Shown: positions 53,679 to 62,992 of the stretch, piece by piece
Position numbering within the stretch: the first letter of the stretch is position 1
Layout: every line of letters begins with the position of its first letter
Assembly (NCBI RefSeq): GCF_002846365.1
Contig: NZ_PJMW01000002.1
Coordinates: forward strand, 930,001 to 994,000
Reading direction: 5' to 3'
Origin: Nocardia fluminea
GTDB lineage: Bacteria; Actinomycetota; Actinomycetes; Mycobacteriales; Mycobacteriaceae
DNA length: 64,000 nucleotides
The notes under the pieces: generated by a model
Databases searched by the model: none
Seen by the model: only the letters and a program-made list of their open reading frames with translations
Told to the model about the DNA's origin: nothing
Made by a program: the position numbers and the translations under genes

Positions 53679-55970
53679 GTGATCGCGACAGACTCTCTCG
53701 CCGATTGGCTCGGTGCCCGCACCGATGCCCAGTTGGTGAAATTGCTGCAGTTGCGGCCCGACCTGGCGGTGCCGCTGCCCGCGTCGATGTCGGTGCTCGC
53801 CGTGCGCGCTCAGCAGCGCGCATCGGTGTTGCGTGCCGCCGACGATCTGGACACTCTCGAGTTCGCGATCATCGAGGCCCTGACAGCCAATGAGGACGCC
53901 CGCACGATCGGCGCCGAACTCACGCCGCTGACGCGCACCACCCTGCACGCCCAACTGAAGGACCGCGTCACCAAGACCGCGTTCACCGCCGCGCTGACCC
54001 GCCTGCTCGACCGCGCCCTCGTCTGGCAGGTCGGCGACGACCTCGACCTCACACCCAGCGCCGCCGAGGCGCTGCCCTGGCCGCTGGGCGCGACGACAGC
54101 GCTACCCGATGCCCTCACCGAACCCGAGGTGACCGCCGCGCTGGCTCGGGTGAGCCCGCCCGAACGCGCGCTGCTGGACAAACTCGCCACCACCGGCCCT
54201 CGGGGCCGCACCAGGGACGCCGCGCCCGGCACCGATCCCGACCGCCCGGTGCCGCGTCTGCTCGCCGCCCGGCTGCTGCATCGGATCGACGACGAGACCG
54301 TGGAGTTGCCCGTCACCGTGGGTCAGATCCTGCGCGGTGAACCCGTCACGGACCCGCACGCTCTCGCGCCGCCCAAGCCCGCACTCGTCAAGAACGCCGC
54401 CACCGAGGTGAACGCGGTCGGCGCGGGCGAGGTCGGCGAGCTGCTGCGCGACGCGAGCGACCTGATCGAGGCCCTCGGCGCACTGCCCGCGCCCGCCCTG
54501 CGCGCGGGCGGACTCGGTGTACGCGAGTTGCGCAGGCTGGCCAAGCAGACCGGTATCGACGAACAGCGCACCGGCCTGCTGCTCGAATTGCTGGCCGCCG
54601 CGAAACTCGTCGAGAAGGGTCTGCCGGAACCGACACCGGACCTCGACTCCACCGACGATTTCTGGGCCCCGACACCCGCTGCGGATTCCTGGCTCGACGC
54701 CCCACCCGCGACCCGCTGGGTGACGCTGGCGCAGGCGTGGCTGGAGCTGGATCGGATGCCCTGGATGATCGGGTTGCGCGATGCCGCCGACAAGCCGATC
54801 GCGGCCCTGTCGGCGGAGCTTCGGGTGCCGCACGCGGTGCGCGACCGCGCGGCGATCCTCGGCCTGCTCGCCGAGTACCCGACCGGCACCGCGGTGACAC
54901 CCGCCGATATCGGCAGGCTGCTGGCGTGGCGAATGCCGCGCCGCCGCAGGCACTTCCGCCTCGACGTCGTCACCGCGACCCTCGCCGAGGCCGCGGTCGT
55001 CGGCCTGCTCGGCCGCGGCGCCCTCGACTCGGCGGGCCGCGCCCTGCTGCACGGTTCTGTCGCCGGCGCCGAGTCGGAAATGGCGGCGGCGCTGCCGAAA
55101 CCGGTCGACCACGTGCTGGTGCAGGCCGACCTGACGGTGATCGCGCCCGGCCCCCTCGTGCCGGAACTGCGCGCCAAGATCGCGCTGGTCGCCGACGTCG
55201 AATCAGCGGGCGCCGCCACGGTGTACCGGGTCAGCGACGCCACGGTCCGTCGCGCGCTCGACGCCGGTCTCACCGCCGCCGAACTGCACGCGTTGTTCGC
55301 CACCCACTCCCGCACTCCCGTGCCGCAGTCGCTGACCTACCTGATCGACGATGTCGCCCGTCGCCACGGCCAGCTCCGGGTCGGCCTGGCTCAGTCCTTC
55401 CTGCGCAGCGACGATCCGGCGCTGCTGGCGCAGGTCCTCGCCGCTCCGGTGGCCGAAACCCTGGCACTGCGCGCGATCGCCCCCACGGTGGCGATCGCCC
55501 TGGCGCCGCTGGCCGAGATGCTCGACCAGCTCCGCAAAGCGGGCTTCGCCCCCGCGGGCGAGGATTCCGGCGGCGCCATCGTCGACCTGCGGCCACGTGG
55601 CGCCCGCATCTCGGTTCGTCCGCTGGCCCGCAGGCCCTATCGACCGACCCCGCCGAACGACGACCAGCTCGCCGCGCTGGTCACCGAACTGCGCGCGGGC
55701 GAACGCGCGGCGGGCGCCCGCACCGGACGCTCGGTGCGCACCGACGGCACCCGCACCGGCACCGCGGCCACCCTCGCGCTCCTGCAGTTGGCAGCGCGAG
55801 TGGGCCGACCGGTGAACATCGGCTACGTGGACGCCCAGGGGGTAGCCACCCAACGGGTGGTCGAGCCGCTGCGGGTGGGCAACGGCCAGCTGGACGCGGT
55901 GGACCCGGTGAGCGGGGCGACCCGCCATTTCACCCTCCACCGCATCGCGTCGGTGGCCCTGCTCGATTAG
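53679..55970 (+). CDS. Helicase-associated protein with WYL-like C-terminus (Rv0862c-like)
   Basis: A 763-residue protein of the helicase-associated family. Two similar helical modules precede a beta-rich C-terminal part: the first about 1-130 (SLADWLGARTDAQLVKLLQL), the second about 250-330 with winged-helix features (RAGGLGVRELRRLAKQTGID). VLVQADLTVIAPGPLVPELR (about 480) opens the XPB/helicase-C-3-like domain. The end, VNIGYVDAQGVATQRVVEPL and LDAVDPVSGATRHFTLHRIA, reads like a WYL domain. It lacks Walker motifs, so it is not a helicase itself; it may assist the XPB protein encoded 4 kb away. GTG 53679 follows TAGGCT by 6 bases, so leaderless. Its stop overlaps the next, convergent gene. 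Confidence 0.8.
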   Translation: MIATDSLADWLGARTDAQLVKLLQLRPDLAVPLPASMSVLAVRAQQRASVLRAADDLDTLEFAIIEALTANEDARTIGAELTPLTRTTLHAQLKDRVTKTAFTAALTRLLDRALVWQVGDDLDLTPSAAEALPWPLGATTALPDALTEPEVTAALARVSPPERALLDKLATTGPRGRTRDAAPGTDPDRPVPRLLAARLLHRIDDETVELPVTVGQILRGEPVTDPHALAPPKPALVKNAATEVNAVGAGEVGELLRDASDLIEALGALPAPALRAGGLGVRELRRLAKQTGIDEQRTGLLLELLAAAKLVEKGLPEPTPDLDSTDDFWAPTPAADSWLDAPPATRWVTLAQAWLELDRMPWMIGLRDAADKPIAALSAELRVPHAVRDRAAILGLLAEYPTGTAVTPADIGRLLAWRMPRRRRHFRLDVVTATLAEAAVVGLLGRGALDSAGRALLHGSVAGAESEMAAALPKPVDHVLVQADLTVIAPGPLVPELRAKIALVADVESAGAATVYRVSDATVRRALDAGLTAAELHALFATHSRTPVPQSLTYLIDDVARRHGQLRVGLAQSFLRSDDPALLAQVLAAPVAETLALRAIAPTVAIALAPLAEMLDQLRKAGFAPAGEDSGGAIVDLRPRGARISVRPLARRPYRPTPPNDDQLAALVTELRAGERAAGARTGRSVRTDGTRTGTAATLALLQLAARVGRPVNIGYVDAQGVATQRVVEPLRVGNGQLDAVDPVSGATRHFTLHRIASVALLD

Positions 55971-56479
55971 GGCTTGGCCATGCAGAACGTGGTCTTCGGG
56001 TCGGGAACCGTCCGGAACTGCGTGGCGTCCATCCCGCACAGCAGCTCGTCGGTCTGCCCGTCGATCCGCTTGACCACCTTGAACGAGGCGTCGGCCGCCG
56101 TACAGTCGACGGTCTTCGCGGGCCGCTTCCCGGCCTCCGCGTAGCAGCTGCCCTCGGCGAAGTTCGGTGCCAGGCACAGCGAGCTCTTCGCGTCCCCGAC
56201 CGTGCCGTCGAACGCGGCGTTGTCGGCAGCGCAGTCCGCCCCGACCTGCACGATCCGGTAGTTCGACGTCGCCGACGAGCAGTCGCCGACCGTCGCCTTC
56301 ATCGCGCCGGCGGCGTTGTCACCGACCTCCACGCACGACCCCACCGCGACGGCGTTCGCCGACGACGCATCATCGGACGAGCACGAAACCACCGCACCGA
56401 CCAGGGCCATCGCGGCCACCGGACCGAGCACGATCCGCGCCAACAGCCGCTTCTCCGGGAAAATCACTGAAAACCTCAC
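55967..56479 (-). CDS. Secreted lipoprotein with Cys pairs (LppU-like)
   Basis: A 170-residue exported protein. The N-terminal signal ends VGAVVSCSSDDASS, which fits a lipobox (V-V-S-C). The mature part carries seven or more Cys in pairs, with SCVEVGDNAAGAMKATVGDC, VGADCAADNAAF, KSSLCLAPNFAEGSCYAEAG, TVDCTAADASF and LLCGMDATQFRTV. The GDC-type pattern recalls the mycobacterial LppU/septum-formation lipoprotein family. Its function is unknown. GTG 56479 gives an N-terminus RFSVIFPEKRLLARIV with enough positive charge for a signal. It converges with the helicase-associated gene in a four-base stop overlap. Confidence 0.78.
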   Translation of the reverse strand: MRFSVIFPEKRLLARIVLGPVAAMALVGAVVSCSSDDASSANAVAVGSCVEVGDNAAGAMKATVGDCSSATSNYRIVQVGADCAADNAAFDGTVGDAKSSLCLAPNFAEGSCYAEAGKRPAKTVDCTAADASFKVVKRIDGQTDELLCGMDATQFRTVPDPKTTFCMAKP

Positions 56480-56576
56480 TCACCGAACGGTTCAGGGTGG
56501 ACACAACCGCCGGTGACGATACCCAAGTGCCCCGCGCCCGCGCTCCCCCGTCGCGCAACCTGTCTACCATCACAAG

Positions 56577-57428
56577 ATGACCCTCGACGACGTCGCAGGC
56601 GAGCTGTACACCCTCGACCCCGGCGACTTCGTGTCGACCCGCGCCGAGCGTGCCGCCCAGGCCCGTGCCGACGGCGATCGCGATCTGGCCAAGGCCATCA
56701 CCGCCCTGCGCAAACCCACGGTCGCCGCCTGGACGGTCAACCTGTTGGCTCGTCACGCGCCGCGGGAGATCGCCGCGCTGCTCGACCTGGGCGATGCCCT
56801 CCGGTCGGCCCAGCGTCAGCTGTCGGGCGACAAGCTGCGTGCCCTCGGCACCCAGCGCCAACAGGTCGTGAACGCGATGACCAAGCGCGCCGCCGAACTG
56901 GCCGCCGAGCACGATCGCCCCGCGAGCGAGCAGGTGCTGCGCGAGGTCGGTCAAACCCTCACCGCGGCACTGGCCGACCCCGAGGTCGCCGATCTGGTCC
57001 GCACCGGCGTGCTGCCGACCACTGTCACCTACGACGGCTTCGGCCCGGCCGGTCTGGTCGCGATCACCGGCGGCAAGGCCACCACTCCCAAGCGCGCGAG
57101 CAAACCCCGTTCGGCCCCGAAGGACACCGAAGCCGAGCGTCGCGCGCAGGCTCAGCAGGAACTCGACGACGCCGAATCCGGTTTGGCGGCGGCCCGTGCC
57201 GATCGTGATGCGGCCGAAGCCGCTGCCGCGCAGGCGAAATCCGACCTCGACGAGGTCGAGACCCGCATCGCCGAGCTCCGGGCCGAACTCGAACACGCCG
57301 AACAGCAACGCCACTTCGCGCGCACCGCCGAACATCGCGCGCGCGGTGAGTTCACTTCCGCGCGAAGCCAATTCGACCGCATGGAGCGCTGGGTCGAGCG
57401 CGCCAGGGCTCGGCTCAGCGACGACTAG
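56577..57428 (+). CDS. Coiled-coil hypothetical protein
   Basis: A 283-residue soluble protein. Residues 1-135 form a helical domain (TRAERAAQARADGDRDLAKA, LRKPTVAAWTVNLLARHAPR, LRALGTQRQQVVNAMTKRAA). Residues about 140-175 are a linker with basic, Lys/Arg/Pro-rich parts (TTPKRASKPRSAPKDTE). Residues about 180-280 are a long coiled coil (RDAAEAAAAQAKSDLDEVET, IAELRAELEHAEQQRHFART). I do not recognise a family. ATG 56577 is 6 bases after TACCAT, so it is probably leaderless. The TAG stop overlaps the stop of the convergent M1 peptidase gene by four bases. Confidence 0.72.
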   Translation: MTLDDVAGELYTLDPGDFVSTRAERAAQARADGDRDLAKAITALRKPTVAAWTVNLLARHAPREIAALLDLGDALRSAQRQLSGDKLRALGTQRQQVVNAMTKRAAELAAEHDRPASEQVLREVGQTLTAALADPEVADLVRTGVLPTTVTYDGFGPAGLVAITGGKATTPKRASKPRSAPKDTEAERRAQAQQELDDAESGLAAARADRDAAEAAAAQAKSDLDEVETRIAELRAELEHAEQQRHFARTAEHRARGEFTSARSQFDRMERWVERARARLSDD

Positions 57429-58816
57429 GGGTGCAGGGTGCCCGGGTAGAGGAACGCGTCACGCGGTGGCCTCGTCCCGTCCAGCCATTCGGCCAGGAAC
57501 TCGCCCAGCGGCATCGAGGTTCGGGTCTGCAGGAACGCCCGGAACTCCGGCATCGAGGCGTGGCCGTCGCGATGCGCGTTCACGAAATCGTTGATCGCGG
57601 TGAAAAACACGTCCTCACCGATCAACTTGCGTAGCGCGTGCAGGAACAGCGGGCCGCGGTAGTAGACGGAGGTGAACTCGTTCTCGACACCGGGAGCGGC
57701 CAGCGCGATCTTCCAGAACTCGGGCTCGTCCAGGTATTCCGCGATGGTCTCGCGATACTCGGTGTCCACGTCGGCACCGTCGATCCGCTCCGGCCACAGG
57801 TAGTCGGCGGTATAGCTGGCGAAGCACTCGTTGAGGCAGATGTCGGACCACTGCCGCACCGACATCGTGTCGCCCCACCACTGATGGGCTAGCTCGTGCA
57901 CCACGGTGTTCAGATCGGTCCACGGCGCGTAGGTCGGCCGGGTCTGGGTCTCCAGCGAGAACGGCAGCTCCGTATCCACATAGATGCCACCGGCCACGTC
58001 GAACGGGTAGGGACCGTACAGGCTTTCGAGGAAATCGAGGATCTCGGGCAGCCGCTGCTCGTCTTCGCGATTGCCGCCCGATTCCGGCGCGAACGCGCTC
58101 AGCACCGCGGTTCCGTTCGCGCGCCGTTGTTCGAGGAAGGTGAAGTGGTCCACCGCGACCGTGGTCAGGTAGCCGATCGTGGGCTGTCGCGTCTCCCAGG
58201 TGGTGTGCAGCCGACCGTCGCGCATCACGTGCTCGGTGCGATCACCGGTCGACATGACTTCCCAGTCGGCGGGCACCGTGGCGTGCAGCGTGAAAGTGGC
58301 CTTGTCCAAGGGGGTGTCGTTGAGCGGATACCAGGTGCTGGCGCTGTGCGGCTCGCCCACGGCGAACGCGCCACCGTTGGGCGCGTGCGTCCAGCCCTTG
58401 CCCTCGGTGTCGGCGGCCTCGCCGGCGTAGTCGACGACGATCCGCATCGCCAGCCCCGGCGGCAGCGGGAGCAGCGGTGTGACCACCAGCTCGTGCGCAC
58501 CGTCGTGGGCGAACCCGGCGGGCTGACCGTTGACGGTCACCATCAGCACCTCGGGCCCGCTGTAGTCCAGATTGAACTGCGCCAGGGGCTGAGTGACGCG
58601 ACCGTCGACGCGGGCCGTGCCGCGCAGGTAGTGCTCACCGGGTTCGTAGTCGATCGACACGTCGTAGTGCGTGACGTCGTAGCCCCCGTTCCCGTCGAGC
58701 GGATAGTACGGATCACCCAGCCCCGGTGCCCCGATCCAGGCCGAATCCGCCGCTGCCGGACGAACTCCCAGCGCCACCACCGCGAACACCACGCACAACC
58801 CGGCCGACCATCGCAT
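57425..58816 (-). CDS. Secreted M1-family metallopeptidase
   Basis: A 463-residue exported aminopeptidase-like enzyme. A signal peptide (MRWSAGLCVVFAVVALGVRP, cleavage near AAA-DSA) leads to the N-terminal beta domain (YDVTHYDVSIDYEPGEHYLR) and the gluzincin core: exopeptidase-like GGIYVDTELPFSLETQTRP, zinc motif VVHELAHQWWGDTM (HExxH) and NECFASYTADYLW with the third ligand Glu. DTELPFSLETQT stands in for the usual GAMEN loop. Residues after about 390 are short, without the full M1 C-terminal domain. AAAGGTG precedes ATG 58816; GTG 58855 is an alternative that lengthens the signal. Convergent with the coiled-coil gene. Confidence 0.9.
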   Translation of the reverse strand: MRWSAGLCVVFAVVALGVRPAAADSAWIGAPGLGDPYYPLDGNGGYDVTHYDVSIDYEPGEHYLRGTARVDGRVTQPLAQFNLDYSGPEVLMVTVNGQPAGFAHDGAHELVVTPLLPLPPGLAMRIVVDYAGEAADTEGKGWTHAPNGGAFAVGEPHSASTWYPLNDTPLDKATFTLHATVPADWEVMSTGDRTEHVMRDGRLHTTWETRQPTIGYLTTVAVDHFTFLEQRRANGTAVLSAFAPESGGNREDEQRLPEILDFLESLYGPYPFDVAGGIYVDTELPFSLETQTRPTYAPWTDLNTVVHELAHQWWGDTMSVRQWSDICLNECFASYTADYLWPERIDGADVDTEYRETIAEYLDEPEFWKIALAAPGVENEFTSVYYRGPLFLHALRKLIGEDVFFTAINDFVNAHRDGHASMPEFRAFLQTRTSMPLGEFLAEWLDGTRPPRDAFLYPGTLHP

Positions 58817-58876
58817 GCCGAGGACACCTTTCGCCGACCGGATCGCACGGACCACACCATCGTCGCAGGTGCGCGG

Positions 58877-59542
58877 TTAGCCCAGGTCGGAGGGCAGCTG
58901 CTGCGGGTCGAGCAGCAGTCGCTTGGTCGCGGTGCGTTTCACGCGCGAAGCCAGCGCCAGGTTCTGGGTGAGCAGCCGCCATTCGACCTCGTTGATGGCG
59001 TCGCACGCTCGCTCGATCACCGCGTCGTCACGGGTTCCCCAGGCGATCGGCATGGCGGTGACCAGCTGCCAGCGTTCGCCGACCTGGCGCGGCGCGCGGT
59101 CGGTGCGCACCGCGACGGCGGGCACCCGCTCGCCCGGGCGCGGGGCGTGTCCGGGCAGTGTGCGCACCTTGCGGGTGATCAAGGCCCAACTGCGCTCCGG
59201 CGCGGCCGGTTCGGCGATGTCGACCAGGGCGAGCAACACGATGGCGCCCGGCTCGGCATCACTGATGACGGCGGGAACGAGCACACCGTCGTGGTAGAGC
59301 TTCTCGATGCTGGAGCGGTGTGGCGTCCACAACGCCACCCACAGGGCGATGGCCGCGATGAGCACGCACACCCCCGCGAGCAGAAACCCCCAGGCCTGTC
59401 CGCTCCACACCAGTGCCACGGTGACCGCGACGGCGAGAGCGGCGACCAGCAACGCCACCAGGCGCAACCTGCGCAACCCGGTGAACGTCTCGTTCACCGC
59501 ATGAGCGTGTTCTCGGTCGACCACGAATTCGAAGCGGCGCAC
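58877..59542 (-). CDS. Membrane protein (DUF3239-like)
   Basis: A 221-residue membrane protein. RRFEFVVDREHAHAVNETFT starts it; two helices lie at about 28-48 (VALLVAALAVAVTVALVW) and 54-72. The remaining 145 residues are soluble: SIEKLYHDGVLVPAVISDAE, PGAIVLLALVDIAEPAAPER, WALITRKVRTLPGHAPRPGE and WGTRDDAVIERACDAINEVE. The layout recalls the actinobacterial DUF3239 family, from memory. AAGGAAGG precedes GTG 59542; the frame to 59605 is not needed. It lies just after the XPB gene in the same direction and 20 bases before the M1 peptidase gene. Confidence 0.7.
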   Translation of the reverse strand: MRRFEFVVDREHAHAVNETFTGLRRLRLVALLVAALAVAVTVALVWSGQAWGFLLAGVCVLIAAIALWVALWTPHRSSIEKLYHDGVLVPAVISDAEPGAIVLLALVDIAEPAAPERSWALITRKVRTLPGHAPRPGERVPAVAVRTDRAPRQVGERWQLVTAMPIAWGTRDDAVIERACDAINEVEWRLLTQNLALASRVKRTATKRLLLDPQQLPSDLG

Positions 59543-59641
59543 GCCTTCCTTCCTAGCACAAGTTGCGGAGGAATTACCTCCACTTATCTGCCGAGGGGTT
59601 CGCACTCCGCACGCTACCCCCCTTTGACCTGGCGAACAGTG

Positions 59642-61309
59642 CTACACGCCGTCCCCGATCGGCGGACCGAGCAGGTCGTCGGCGTCGACGATGCGGTAGG
59701 CGTAACCCTGCTCGGCGAGAAACCGCTGCCGGTGCGCGGCGTATTCGGCGTCGAGAGTGTCGCGCGCGACCACCGAATAGAAATGCGCCTGTCCCCCATC
59801 CTGTTTCGGCCGCAACAGCCGGCCGAGGCGCTGGGCCTCCTCCTGCCGGGAGCCGAAGGTGCCCGAAACCTGTACCGCCACCGAGGCTTCCGGCAGATCG
59901 ATGGAGAAGTTGGCGACCTTGCTCACCACCAGCACGGGGATCTCGCCGGAGCGGAACGCGTCGAACAGCGCCTCGCGTTCCCGGTTCTTGGTGGCGCCGG
60001 TGATGACCGGGGCGTTCAGGTCGACGCCGAGCTCGTCGAGCTGATCCAGGTAGGCACCGATCACCAGGGTGGGCGCGCCGGGGTGCCGGGCAAGGATGGA
60101 CTCGACCACCGGGATCTTGGTGCGCGCGGTGGAGCACAGCTTGTAGCGTTCCTCCGGCTCGGCCGTGGCGTAGGCCATCCGCTCCGCGTCGGTGAGCGTC
60201 ACCCGCACCTCGACACAGTCGGCCGGCGCGATCCAGCCCTGCGCCTCGATGTCCTTCCACGGCGCGTCGTAGCGCTTCGGGCCGATCAGCGAGAACACGT
60301 CGCCCTCGCGGCCGTCCTCCCGCACCAGGGTGGCGGTGAGACCGAGCCTGCGGCGCGACTGGAGGTCGGCGGTCATCCGGAAGACCGGCGCGGGCAGCAG
60401 GTGTACCTCGTCGTAGATCACCAGGCCCCAGTCGCGGCTGTCGAACAGCTCGAGGTGCTTGTACTCGCCCTTCGATTTGCGCGTGATGACCTGATAGGTG
60501 GCGATGGTGACCGGGCGGATCTCCTTGCGCTCGCCGGAGTACTCGCCGATCTCCTCCTCGGTGAGCGTGGTCCGCGCCAGCAGCTCGCGCCGCCACTGCC
60601 TACCCGCCACGGTATTGGTGACCAGGATCAACGTCGTCGCCTTGGCCTTCGCCATCGCGGCCGCGCCGACCATCGTCTTGCCCGCGCCACACGGCAGCAC
60701 GACCACACCGGAGCCGCCCGCCCAGAACGAATCGGCGGCCATCTCCTGGTAGTCACGCAGGTGCCACTTGCCCTCGGTGTAGTCGAGGCCGATGTCGTGC
60801 GCCTCACCGTCGACGTACCCGGCCAGGTCCTCCGCGGGCCAGCCGATCTTCAACAGCATCTGCTTGATGTGGCCGCGCTCGGACGGGTGCACGATCACGG
60901 TGTCGTCGTCGATACGCGCGCCCAGCATGGGTGCGATCTTCTTGTGCCGCAGCACTTCCGCGAGGACGGCGCGATCCAGGCTCACCAGGCACAACCCGTG
61001 CGCGGGATGCTTGACCAGCTGCAACCGGCCGTAGCGGCCCATCGTATCGACGATGTCGACCAGCAGCGGCTGCGGCACGGCGTACCGCGAGAAGTTCACG
61101 AGCGCGTCGACGACCTGCTCGGCGTCGTGTCCGGCCGCGCGGGCGTTCCAGAGCGCCAGTGGCGTGATCCGATAGGTGTGCACGTGCTCGGGCGCGCGCT
61201 CCAGCTCCGCGAACGGGGCGATGGCCTGCCTCGCGTTACCCGCCAGCTCGTGGTCGACCTCGAGCAGCAGAGTCTTGTCACTTTGCACGATCAGCGGACC
61301 GTCTGTCAC
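59642..61309 (-). CDS. XPB/Rad25-type DNA repair helicase
   Basis: A 555-residue superfamily 2 helicase (M. tuberculosis ercc3/XPB, Rv0861c). The N-terminal damage-recognition part (about 1-175) is followed by Walker A VVLPCGAGKTMVGAAAM (about 200), Walker B DEVH in LVIYDEVHLLPAPVFR, motif III GLTATLVREDGREGD (containing the XPB RED signature), and C-terminal motifs VVSKVANFSIDLPEASVAVQ and QEEAQRLGRLLRPKQDGG. It unwinds 3'-5' and probably acts in repair or transcription-linked roles. GTG 61309 is preceded by AAAGGAG at good spacing. The frame extends to 61636, but that is upstream sequence. Confidence 0.95.
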   Translation of the reverse strand: MTDGPLIVQSDKTLLLEVDHELAGNARQAIAPFAELERAPEHVHTYRITPLALWNARAAGHDAEQVVDALVNFSRYAVPQPLLVDIVDTMGRYGRLQLVKHPAHGLCLVSLDRAVLAEVLRHKKIAPMLGARIDDDTVIVHPSERGHIKQMLLKIGWPAEDLAGYVDGEAHDIGLDYTEGKWHLRDYQEMAADSFWAGGSGVVVLPCGAGKTMVGAAAMAKAKATTLILVTNTVAGRQWRRELLARTTLTEEEIGEYSGERKEIRPVTIATYQVITRKSKGEYKHLELFDSRDWGLVIYDEVHLLPAPVFRMTADLQSRRRLGLTATLVREDGREGDVFSLIGPKRYDAPWKDIEAQGWIAPADCVEVRVTLTDAERMAYATAEPEERYKLCSTARTKIPVVESILARHPGAPTLVIGAYLDQLDELGVDLNAPVITGATKNREREALFDAFRSGEIPVLVVSKVANFSIDLPEASVAVQVSGTFGSRQEEAQRLGRLLRPKQDGGQAHFYSVVARDTLDAEYAAHRQRFLAEQGYAYRIVDADDLLGPPIGDGV

Positions 61310-61541
61310 TGGACTCCTTTGCGGCCGGGGCCGCGGGTTCTTCAGACTCGCCCTGTACGGGGTTGCGTTCGGCCTGGATGCTGTGAGTGGGGGTGCCGTG
61401 CCCCTGATGGGCGGCTCGTTCGATTGTACGGACCCGGTCCGACACGCCCGTACGGCGATTGCGCGCGAGCGGGGGGAGACGGGTCCAGCACGTGCCGACT
61501 GGACCGCGACACAGCGTTGCTGACCGGGGCAAACTCGATGG

Positions 61542-62186
61542 ATGCTTGAGACAACGGCGGTTCTCGGGGTCGCGGCGGCGGCGCTCGGCATGGTGCTGAC
61601 GCCGGGACCGAACATGATGTATCTGGTCTCGCGCACCGTCGCGCAGGGGCGGCGGGCGGGGATGATCTCGCTGATGGGGGTCGCGGCGGGCTTCGGGATC
61701 TACCTGATGGCGGCCACGGCGGGGATCACGGCCGTGTTCGCCGTTGTTCCCGGGTTGTATCTGGCGGTGAAGCTGGCGGGGGCGGCGTATCTGCTGTGGC
61801 TGGCCTGGCAGGCGATCCGACCCGGTGGGGTGTCGGTGTTCGCGCCCGCCGACCTGCCGCACGATCCCGCGCGGCGCCTGTTCACGATGGGCTTGGCCAC
61901 CAACCTGCTCAATCCGAAGATCGCGATCATGTACATGGCGCTGATCCCCCAGTTCGTCGATCCCGCTCGCGGCGCCCTCTGGTTGCAGAGCCTGTCGCTG
62001 GGGGCCGTCCAGATCACCGTCGCCCTCACCGTCAACGCCATGATCGTCCTCGGCGCGGCGGGGCTGGCCACGTTCCTCACCGCCCGCCCGCTGTGGCTGC
62101 GCACCCAGCGCTACCTCATGGGCACCGCCCTCGGCACCATCGCCGTCCTCCTCGCCACCGACAAGGCCCGTCCCACCCCCGCCTGA
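61542..62186 (+). CDS. LysE-family exporter
   Basis: A 214-residue amino-acid exporter of the LysE/RhtB family, with six hydrophobic helices. ALGMVLTPGPNMMYLVSRTV is the family signature at helix 1; LYLAVKLAGAAYLLWLAWQA and GLATNLLNPKIAIMYMALIP are the other conserved segments. It probably exports an amino acid or related compound. ATG 61542 lies 6 bases after CAAACT, so it may be leaderless. It is divergent from the XPB gene across 232 bases. Confidence 0.92.
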   Translation: MLETTAVLGVAAAALGMVLTPGPNMMYLVSRTVAQGRRAGMISLMGVAAGFGIYLMAATAGITAVFAVVPGLYLAVKLAGAAYLLWLAWQAIRPGGVSVFAPADLPHDPARRLFTMGLATNLLNPKIAIMYMALIPQFVDPARGALWLQSLSLGAVQITVALTVNAMIVLGAAGLATFLTARPLWLRTQRYLMGTALGTIAVLLATDKARPTPA

Positions 62187-62296
62187 GTTGCGCCGCCCGT
62201 CGATCCCACGCGGAATCGGAACCGGCGTGGGACCGGTGGCGGTCGCCGCCCGCCCGCGTGTCACGCTGCTTCGGTGCGGCGAGGCGGAAGGATTGC

Positions 62297-62986
62297 GTGG
62301 TGAGCGTAGGGGTGCTGGTGGCGGCGTTGGCCGGGCCTTCGATCAGCGATCTGGATTCGGCCGTGAACGCCGTGCACCGGGGCGGCGAGATGATGGGGGT
62401 CGTCTCCTTCGCCGCGTCGGGTGCGCTGGTCGCGGTGCGCAAGCGGCTCGACCTGTTCGGGATGGTGGTGCTGGCCTGCGCGACCGCGCTCGGCGGCGGC
62501 ATCGTGCGCGACCTGCTGATCGGGCGAACGCCCCCGGCCGCGTTCACCGACCTGACCTATCTGTCCGCGTCGATACTGACCGCGCTGGTCCTGTACTTCA
62601 TCGCGCCGTCACGCCGGCTCACCAAGGGACCGCTCGAGATCGCCGACGCGATCGGGCTCGGGCTGTTCTGCGTCACCGGGACCGTGATCGCCGACTCGGC
62701 CGGACTCGGCGCACCCACCGCCGCCCTGCTCGGCATGACGACCGCCATCGGCGGCGGCGTGATCCGCGACGTGCTCAGCGGCGAAGTTCCCCTGGTCCTG
62801 CGGCCGGATCAGGATCTCTACGCGGTGCCCGCCCTGTTCGGCGCGGCCGCCACCGCCGCGCTGCTGCATTTCGACGCCTATCGAGCCTGGAGCGGACTGC
62901 TCGCCGCGGCGGGCGCGGTGGGATTCCGGCTGCTGGCCCGCCGTTATCAGTGGCACGCGCCGCTGGCCCGCCACGCCAGAGAGTGA
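62297..62986 (+). CDS. TRIC/YicG-family channel protein
   Basis: A 229-residue trimeric intracellular cation channel-type protein. Two pseudo-symmetric three-helix halves carry the GGG-RD kinks ALGGGIVRDLLIGRTPPA (about 80) and AIGGGVIRDVLSGEVPLVL (about 160); VVSFAASGALVAVRKRLDLF is the characteristic helix. It conducts monovalent cations in prokaryotic homologues. GTG 62297 or the following GTG 62300 is the start, with AAGG upstream; the first 20 residues (VGVLVAALAGPSISDLDSAV) are a little longer than usual. It follows lysE by 110 bases on the same strand. Confidence 0.88.
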   Translation: MVSVGVLVAALAGPSISDLDSAVNAVHRGGEMMGVVSFAASGALVAVRKRLDLFGMVVLACATALGGGIVRDLLIGRTPPAAFTDLTYLSASILTALVLYFIAPSRRLTKGPLEIADAIGLGLFCVTGTVIADSAGLGAPTAALLGMTTAIGGGVIRDVLSGEVPLVLRPDQDLYAVPALFGAAATAALLHFDAYRAWSGLLAAAGAVGFRLLARRYQWHAPLARHARE

Positions 62987-62992
62987 TCGCGG

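Noticed and set aside
57896..61549. 1217-residue plus-strand frame
   Set aside because: It is antisense to the M1 peptidase, DUF3239-like and XPB genes; composition is His/Arg/Gln-rich as expected for a shadow frame.
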